Positions 7,741-12,596 of a DNA stretch of 12,596 bases are shown piece by piece. Position numbers and translations under genes: made by a program. The first letter of the stretch is position 1. Every line of letters starts with the position of its first letter. The DNA lies in the NCBI GenBank assembly GCA_044350415.1, contig JBILHQ010000184.1, positions 1 to 12,596 on the forward strand, in the 5' to 3' direction. The notes below the pieces were generated by a model. It made no database searches and was not told the DNA's origin. It saw only the letters and a list, made by a program, of their open reading frames with translations. Source of the stretch: M3007 sp044350415 (lineage in GTDB: Bacteria > Bacteroidota > Bacteroidia > Chitinophagales > Saprospiraceae).

Positions 7741-8373
7741 ATGATAGCCTTTTTCGAAGACAGCGAGTTTTTTCTCCGCTTAGAGCAACTCTTTCTGCAG
7801 CACCACCTGCCCGCAAAAGGCTGGCGTGATTATGAACACCTTGTCGAAAACCTGCGGGACTGGCAGCCTAAAGTTGCGCTTTTGGATATTGAAATAAATG
7901 GTAAAGCCGAAGCAGGCCTGGAAGCCTTGCTGGTGATTAAAAACCGTTTTCCGCGCATCAAAACGATCGTCCTGACTGGTCATCCCGAATATGTTTTTAA
8001 AGCCTTCCGAAGCGGTGCCGATGGTTACCTCCTGAAAGAAGAAATAGCCTCCTCTATTGAGTATATCAGGGAGGTCATTGACGAAGTGATTCATGGCAAA
8101 ATATTCATGTCCGGAGAGGTCCGAAAGATCATTGTAGATTCTTTCCAGCCTTTTGAAAAAGTCAACCTGAACACCCGGGAGCGGCAAATCATCTGCTTAG
8201 CAGCAGGTGATAAAAGCGGTCCTCAAATCGCCGATATGCTGCAATTGAAATCTCAAACTGTGGAAACATACCTGAAAAATATCAAGACCAAATTAGACTG
8301 CCACACTATCCAGGGGGTGGTGGCAAAAGCCCTTCGCAATAATTTGATTGACTGGGAGGAGTTTTTATCCTGA
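7741..8373 (+). CDS. NarL/LuxR-family response regulator
   Basis: A 210-residue protein with an N-terminal receiver domain (about 1-120) and a C-terminal LuxR helix-turn-helix (about 145-205). Receiver landmarks are all present: acidic pair E6/D7, phospho-acceptor D49 (VALLDIEI), T79 (IVLTGH) and K99 (YLLKEE). The DNA-binding part reads LNTRERQIICLAAG, then the recognition-helix region QIADMLQLKSQTVETYLKNI, with the ETYLKNIKTKL ending typical of the family. Phosphorylation by the adjacent kinase-like protein is inferred from the tandem arrangement. The ATG at 7741 follows a 52-base spacer and places the first receiver strand at the start. The next gene in the same direction, 115 bases on, begins the eCIS locus, making this protein a candidate regulator of it, though its target sites cannot be read here. 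Confidence 0.88.
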   Translation: MIAFFEDSEFFLRLEQLFLQHHLPAKGWRDYEHLVENLRDWQPKVALLDIEINGKAEAGLEALLVIKNRFPRIKTIVLTGHPEYVFKAFRSGADGYLLKEEIASSIEYIREVIDEVIHGKIFMSGEVRKIIVDSFQPFEKVNLNTRERQIICLAAGDKSGPQIADMLQLKSQTVETYLKNIKTKLDCHTIQGVVAKALRNNLIDWEEFLS

Positions 8374-8488
8374 ATTCAGGAGGGAGATTTGGTGGGATTC
8401 GGAGAAGTTGGGGCGGAATGATTGTTTCGCTTTTAAGTGTGCAGGGCTACCGTATAAATTGCAACGAAAACGGTAAGCAAAATAATCG
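8374..8488 (+). promoter_or_regulatory. Spacer likely holding the eCIS operon promoter
   Basis: 115 bases between the response regulator and the first eCIS gene. A TATAAATTG stretch at 8453-8461 with T-rich sequence about 18 bases upstream (8431-8434) is a loose match to Bacteroidota promoter elements. No convincing terminator is visible, so read-through from the two-component genes is also possible. Confidence 0.25.
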
Positions 8489-9136
8489 ATGATAGCATAC
8501 GCACTCAAAATTTTACAGGCCGAATTAGAAAATCATATTGATATATATGTTCAGGATCATCTCCTGGATAAAGTGGTGCTTGCAAATTTATCTGAAGGGC
8601 TGGAAGGAAGTGGAGATGGATTGGTAAAACGGGAAAAAATCGTATTGTCTATCGTAAATATTAAAGAGGAAAAAACGCTCAAGAACATTCCAACTTATGT
8701 TCGGAATGATGTAACATTAAAAGCTACCTACGAGAATCCTCCAGTTTTTCTTAATTTTTTGCTGCTGGTGACCTCAACTCATGTTGATTATGATAGCGCA
8801 ATTACCTATTTATCCAGGGTGGTCCGGTTTTTTCAGCATAAGAATGTTTTTACACAGGATAATGTCGATCCCAGTATTTTAGATAATGTAAAAATAGTAA
8901 AACAACCTGTTAGTCCTTTAGATAAACCAGAGACATTCAAGTTGATTTTCGACCTGTATTCTCCAACCCTGGAAGAAGTGAACCATCTCTGGGGCACACT
9001 CGGTGGCAAGCAATATCCCTTCGTATTGTACATGATGCGGATGCTAGATTTGAAATACAAAGCGGTGCAAAGTGAAAGTGGACTTATCACGGAAGTGGTC
9101 ACCGAATTCAGTCACAAAAAAGCAGTATCTAATTGA
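8489..9136 (+). CDS. DUF4255/Pvc16-like eCIS tail-cap protein
   Basis: 215 residues matching the Pvc16/Afp16 N-terminal family (DUF4255) by pattern: MIAYALKILQAELENHI at the start, REKIVLSIVNIKEEK near 48-62, the PPVFLNFLLLVT strand near 84-95, YLSRVVRFFQHKNVFT, and the signature NHLWGTLGGKQYPFVLYMMR beginning at N165. In Afp, PVC and related extracellular contractile injection systems this protein forms the terminator cap at the end of the tube and sheath distal to the baseplate and helps set particle length. The length is usual for short Bacteroidota members. In these genomes the gene commonly lies upstream of the sheath gene, as here. The next gene starts 1 base after its stop, indicating translational coupling and perhaps physical partnership. 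The start ATG at 8489 begins directly with the conserved N-terminal helix. Confidence 0.88.
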   Translation: MIAYALKILQAELENHIDIYVQDHLLDKVVLANLSEGLEGSGDGLVKREKIVLSIVNIKEEKTLKNIPTYVRNDVTLKATYENPPVFLNFLLLVTSTHVDYDSAITYLSRVVRFFQHKNVFTQDNVDPSILDNVKIVKQPVSPLDKPETFKLIFDLYSPTLEEVNHLWGTLGGKQYPFVLYMMRMLDLKYKAVQSESGLITEVVTEFSHKKAVSN

Positions 9137-9137
9137 T

Positions 9138-10202
9138 ATGGCAGAGCGTGTGGTCATTGGGTACAAGCGCCTGTTTGAGGTGCGGCTACTTCATCACTAT
9201 TGGTTGGATGAGGGTCCGATAGTGTTTGATCTGATCGCAGATCAGGCGGAAAAGGATAAGCGCTTGCTGACGTATGATATGCGTAAATTCTTGTCGGTTG
9301 CGCCGACCAAGGCTACGGAGGCGGTGCTGAAAGGGCTGGGGTGTATCTTTAAGGATACGGCTTTGGGGTTTGTGGTGGCGGTGCCGGCCATAACTCCAAC
9401 TCCTATGAATGAAATAAATCTGGCTGATGAGACATTTGAGTTTGTTGTCAAGGTGGAAAATGCTGACTTTTTCAATTATACAGCATTAACGCTTCAAAAG
9501 CAGCAGATTTCTGAATTGTACCATCAACCGGAAGATAAGATTTACAGGTACAAGGAAAATGTGGCTGTTTTTTCTAATATCAATAGTGCTTCAAGGACTT
9601 TAGGCGGCAAGAAAATTCTTTTTTTATCCCAGGAAATACAATCCCTTGTTGCTGCCGACAAAGTGGAATCGCTATTCAAGACCGGTAATATTTTAAAGCA
9701 ATTAATCAGTGACCTGCATACCGAAACACAAGATTTAGTTGCCAATGCAGATGATTTTCCTGCTTTTTCCAACCAAAGCGATGCTCCAGATATTGTTCCT
9801 CCATCCGGGCTTTCAGGAACACCGCTCCGAGGAATTGAACTGACAAACGACTTGCCCAACGATATTTTTGCCTTAATTAATATACAATCATTGCCGCCAG
9901 TTAGTGAATTTAAACTGCTGAAGGAGTTGGATGCCCCCAATCCGTTGCACCTGATGGATTTTCAGGAACCAGTTTTTGAAATCCGGTTTAGAAACAGGTC
10001 AACTATCAGGAAGTACTATAATAAAGCGACAAAAGCCCCTGGAGTAATCGAACCTCATCCGCTGCCGCTTACTTTTTATGGCAATGCAGGAACGAAACAA
10101 AAGCCCTCAGAGGGGTTTGTAAAATATCGAAAAACAAAAGACTCCAATGAACCCGGATTTTCGACCGCCCCTTTACGGCTCGTGTCCGAAATTTTTGAAT
10201 AA
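9138..10202 (+). CDS. Unrecognised eCIS-locus protein between cap and sheath
   Basis: 354 residues using ATG 9138. An upstream ATG at 9072 would overlap the cap gene and add an atypical stretch, so 9138, one base after that gene's stop, is preferred. There is no signal peptide or membrane helix. The N-terminal ~95 residues (MAERVVIGYKRLFEVRLLHHYWLDEG, then MRKFLSVAPTKATEAVLKGLGCIF) look compact. From about residue 100 strand-rich segments follow (FEFVVKVENADFF, GKKILFLSQEI). A polar, proline- and serine-rich middle (about 210-240) leads to a C-terminal beta-like block starting near residue 280 (FEIRFRNRSTIRKYYN, PLPLTFYGN). I cannot assign a known family. Position and coupling suggest a structural partner of the cap or sheath, for instance a cap adaptor like the one reported for the Algoriphagus eCIS, but that equivalence is a guess. 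Confidence 0.72.
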   Translation: MAERVVIGYKRLFEVRLLHHYWLDEGPIVFDLIADQAEKDKRLLTYDMRKFLSVAPTKATEAVLKGLGCIFKDTALGFVVAVPAITPTPMNEINLADETFEFVVKVENADFFNYTALTLQKQQISELYHQPEDKIYRYKENVAVFSNINSASRTLGGKKILFLSQEIQSLVAADKVESLFKTGNILKQLISDLHTETQDLVANADDFPAFSNQSDAPDIVPPSGLSGTPLRGIELTNDLPNDIFALINIQSLPPVSEFKLLKELDAPNPLHLMDFQEPVFEIRFRNRSTIRKYYNKATKAPGVIEPHPLPLTFYGNAGTKQKPSEGFVKYRKTKDSNEPGFSTAPLRLVSEIFE

Positions 10203-10235
10203 CCATTATTTTTTCACCAAACCAAAATAATTTTT

Positions 10236-12245
10236 ATGTCTGGCATTTATAAAACCCCCGGAGTTTATGTGGAAGAAATCCCTAAATTCCCACCTTCCAT
10301 TGCGCCGGTGGAGACCGCTATTCCAGCTTTTATTGGGTACACGGAGAAAATATTTCGTAATGGAGAAAATTTAAAGAATAAATCTATACGAATTGAGTCT
10401 ATTGCTGAATATGAAGAAATTTTTGGTGGCGCACCCTCACAGAACGTAGAAATTTTTCTGGATACCAATAATAATTTTGTCAGGAGCCAAGCGGAAAGTG
10501 CGCTATATCTCTACGATAGTTTGCGAATGTTTTACGCCAATGGAGGTGGGAAATGTTATATTATTTCTGTTGGTGAATATCCTGCCAGTACTTCAGGTAT
10601 TGATTCTACAGAAATAGGGTTAGGTTTGCTGGAATTAGAAAAGGAAGATGAACCAACCATTATTTTAATGCCTGATGCCGTTTCAATAGATACCGCAGGG
10701 CCATATAGTGTTCAGCAGCAGGCATTGACACAGTGCGCTAAACTGATGGATCGGGTGACGATTTGCGACTTAGTTAAATCTACTAATTTAACTGACTTTA
10801 TTGCTAAAGTAGCAGAATTCCGTATAGCAATTGGTATAAATGCTCTAAAATACGCCGCCATTTATGGCCCGTGGATAAATGCCAATCTTCCACGCAGGAT
10901 TTGGCATAAAAATCTTCGTTTAAAGAGAGACGGTACAAGTAGTGATATTTTATTGGAAAGTTTAACCACTGATGTTGATTTGTTGAATTTGATTCGGGAT
11001 ATAAAGCTCGCTGAAACAACAGAAACCACCATATCGGGAGCGGAAACAACTATTAGTGGCGCTGGCAAGACACTGGAGGATACCCTGCAAGCTGCTTTGG
11101 ATAATTACAGATTAACAGATGGTACTACATCCGAGGCTGATCTTGCAACTGCTTTACAAAAATTCACCCAACTCACTTTTGACGTATTAGCAGCAATTCA
11201 GGGGGTGAATACGGCATCATATCCTGTTAATACGCAGTTCAAGTTAGTAGATTCTATTGTTTCCTATCTTGCTAATAACTCAGGTTTAAAAGATGCTGTA
11301 TTGCAATTGGCAGCACATCATGAACATTTAAGTAGCGTAGCAAGTCCAATAATAGGCAATATTATCACACCAGGTACAGAATTTGATGCCACAGCAGCCT
11401 TACTCGGATTGACAGACGGTGCTACTTTATTGGGTGCAGTGTCTCCTGCAGATGTCGCTTCGCAATACCCTGCAAGTGTTGATACCAGTAAAAAACGCGC
11501 TGATGTAGCCAGGGATGCAGCCTACAGTGCTTGCTTGCAAGCCATTGGTATGTTCAGGTCAATAGCTGGCAATAATGAAGAATTTGAAAGAAACCTGAAT
11601 AATACGCTTTTGATCGCCTTCGGTAAATTCAAAGAATTGACTACGAAAGGCGCAGAAGCGCTCAATTTGTTGCCGCCAAGTGGTGCTATTGCAGGTATTT
11701 ATGCTAAAACAGACAACGAACGCGGTGTATGGAAAGCCCCGGCTAATGTTAGTCTGAATGCGGTCACCGGCCCCGCCATCAAAATCTCTCACGAGCAACA
11801 GGGCGAATTCAATGTCGACGTCAACGCAGGTAAATCCATCAATATCATCCGGTCTTTTCCAGGCAAAGGCACGCTCGTATGGGGGGCCCGAACCCTCGCC
11901 GGCAACGACAATGAATGGCGATATATCTCTGTTCGCCGGTTCTTCAATTTCGTGGAAGAGTCGGTTAAAAAAGCCACCGAACAGTTTGTTTTCGAACCTA
12001 ATGATGCCAATACCTGGGTGAAAGTCCAGGCCATGATCGAGAATTTCCTGAATACACTTTGGCGACAGGGGGCTTTGCAGGGCGTAAAACCAGAGCACGC
12101 ATTCTATGTCGCTGTTGGTCTGGGCAGAACAATGACACCATTGGACATTCTCGAAGGCCGCATGATCATCGAAATCGGTATGGCTGCCGTACGGCCTGCA
12201 GAATTTATTATTCTTAGGTTCTCGCACAAAATGCCGGAATCTTAG
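10236..12245 (+). CDS. Contractile tail sheath protein of eCIS
   Basis: 669 residues. The N-terminus, MSGIYKTPGVYVEEIPKFPPSIAPVETAIPAFIGYTE, is the classic sheath start: the PGVYVEE arm that interlocks with neighbouring subunits, then the first strand of the core. The conserved C-terminal sheath domain runs from about 510 to the end (RGVWKAPANVSLNAV, GARTLAGNDNEWRYISVRRFFNFVEES, VAVGLGRTMTPLDILEGRMIIEIGMAAVRPAEFIILRFSHKM). It would polymerise as stacked hexamers around the tube and contract to drive it into a target. Between the two lies a long variable region (about 225-470) rich in Thr, Ala and Ser, with a tandem ETTISGA repeat at 263-276; this probably forms the outward-facing domain. At 669 residues it is larger than Afp/PVC sheaths (roughly 350-480). 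Only one sheath gene is seen in the window. The gene starts 33 bases after the previous one, in an A/T-rich gap. Confidence 0.93.
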   Translation: MSGIYKTPGVYVEEIPKFPPSIAPVETAIPAFIGYTEKIFRNGENLKNKSIRIESIAEYEEIFGGAPSQNVEIFLDTNNNFVRSQAESALYLYDSLRMFYANGGGKCYIISVGEYPASTSGIDSTEIGLGLLELEKEDEPTIILMPDAVSIDTAGPYSVQQQALTQCAKLMDRVTICDLVKSTNLTDFIAKVAEFRIAIGINALKYAAIYGPWINANLPRRIWHKNLRLKRDGTSSDILLESLTTDVDLLNLIRDIKLAETTETTISGAETTISGAGKTLEDTLQAALDNYRLTDGTTSEADLATALQKFTQLTFDVLAAIQGVNTASYPVNTQFKLVDSIVSYLANNSGLKDAVLQLAAHHEHLSSVASPIIGNIITPGTEFDATAALLGLTDGATLLGAVSPADVASQYPASVDTSKKRADVARDAAYSACLQAIGMFRSIAGNNEEFERNLNNTLLIAFGKFKELTTKGAEALNLLPPSGAIAGIYAKTDNERGVWKAPANVSLNAVTGPAIKISHEQQGEFNVDVNAGKSINIIRSFPGKGTLVWGARTLAGNDNEWRYISVRRFFNFVEESVKKATEQFVFEPNDANTWVKVQAMIENFLNTLWRQGALQGVKPEHAFYVAVGLGRTMTPLDILEGRMIIEIGMAAVRPAEFIILRFSHKMPES

Positions 12246-12388
12246 TGATTTACGATTGATTCGGTTTACGATTGTATAAGTGTCAGGAAACTATAAGTTT
12301 TCTACGGCAATTAATCGTAAGCGGCAATGATCATAAATTGTAAATTTCACCACTCCATCATTTCATTATTTCCTTACTTCATAAAAAC
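12246..12388 (+). promoter_or_regulatory. 143-base spacer between sheath and tube genes
   Basis: The spacer contains two direct TTTACGATTG copies (12249-12258, 12265-12274) and an opposing TTAATCGTAA (12311-12320), so short hairpins are possible. Its downstream third is A/T-rich. It may modulate the sheath/tube expression ratio or hold a second promoter; nothing decisive is visible. Confidence 0.25.
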
Positions 12389-12596
12389 ATGGCACAAGAA
12401 TATCCTATACCACGCTTCCATTTTCAAGTAGACTGGGGTGGAGCAAAAATAAGTTTCAGTGAGGTGACTGGCCTCGATATGCAGGTCGAACCCATTGAAT
12501 ACCGGCACAGCGACAGCAAAGATTTCAGCAAAATCAAAATGCCGGGAATGCGCAAATTCAGTAACATCACTATGAAACGCGGCAAATTTGAAGGTG
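12389..12596 (+). CDS. eCIS inner tube protein (Pvc1/gp19-like), 3'-partial
   Basis: The first 69 codons are in the window. The protein begins MAQEYPIPRFHFQVDWGG, then FSEVTGLDMQVEPIEYRHSD and IKMPGMRKFSNITMKRGKFEG. This is the recognisable N-terminal half of the phage-tail tube family (conserved hypothetical phage tail protein, T4 gp19-like), with the FxVxW strand, the SEVTGL turn and the K-MPG-K…T-KRG stretch. In eCIS it forms the stacked hexameric tube inside the sheath. Its place directly after the sheath gene is standard. Coding continues past the right edge; the full protein is usually about 145-150 residues. Confidence 0.93.
   Translation, partial: MAQEYPIPRFHFQVDWGGAKISFSEVTGLDMQVEPIEYRHSDSKDFSKIKMPGMRKFSNITMKRGKFEG

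Noticed and set aside
8368..8381. 14-base perfect palindrome TCCTGAATTCAGGA at the regulator stop codon as a terminator
   Set aside because: It has no loop and no following T-tract, so it cannot form a typical intrinsic terminator; an operator is possible but unsupported.
11559..12227. 222-codon open frame on the minus strand
   Set aside because: It lies fully antisense to the conserved C-terminal sheath domain and its product has no recognisable motif, so it is a shadow frame.
8489..12596. Ordinary prophage or classical type VI secretion locus
   Set aside because: The DUF4255/Pvc16-like cap beside sheath and gp19-like tube genes fits eCIS. No TssB/TssC-type split sheath, head, portal or terminase genes are visible. 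The right side is cut off, so a T6SS-iv-like variant cannot be fully excluded.

Overview
The window looks like chromosome from a Bacteroidota bacterium, most likely from the Saprospiria (Haliscomenobacter/Lewinella-type). The evidence is the fused kinase–M23–aminotransferase gene at the left edge, AT-rich leaders without Shine-Dalgarno sites, a TAnnTTTG-type -7 box, and a gene order typical of Bacteroidota contractile injection loci. Taxonomy is inferred from gene content only.

Layout. (1) Bases 1-1529: the 3' part of a multidomain gene whose visible end is an M23 peptidase tail followed by a class III aminotransferase. (2) Bases 1630-5159: a light/flavin gene group. It holds a wrecked (6-4) photolyase of the iron-sulfur FeS-BCP family, an intact FAD-dependent amine-oxidase-like oxidoreductase, and, convergent with it, an intact cryptochrome/photolyase-family protein. 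The last has substitutions at positions important in CPD photolyases. (3) Bases 5157-6469: a debris zone with a perfect 36-bp-arm palindrome, a degenerate third copy of its core, and a decayed IS4-type element that has perfect 21-bp terminal inverted repeats but a broken transposase. (4) Bases 6690-8373: a membrane histidine-kinase-like protein and a NarL/LuxR-type response regulator in tandem. (5) Base 8489 to the right edge: the start of a phage-tail-like contractile injection system (eCIS) locus. It contains a DUF4255/Pvc16-like tail-cap protein, an unrecognised 354-residue protein tightly coupled to it, a large contractile sheath protein, and the first 69 codons of the inner tube protein.

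How they fit together. The sheath and tube form the contractile core of the injection machine, and the Pvc16-like protein would cap its distal end. The unknown protein between cap and sheath is the best candidate here for an undescribed structural part, such as a cap adaptor. The two-component pair lies directly upstream in the same orientation and is a plausible, unproven regulator of the locus. The palindrome and dead IS mark the junction between the housekeeping/light region and the eCIS region.
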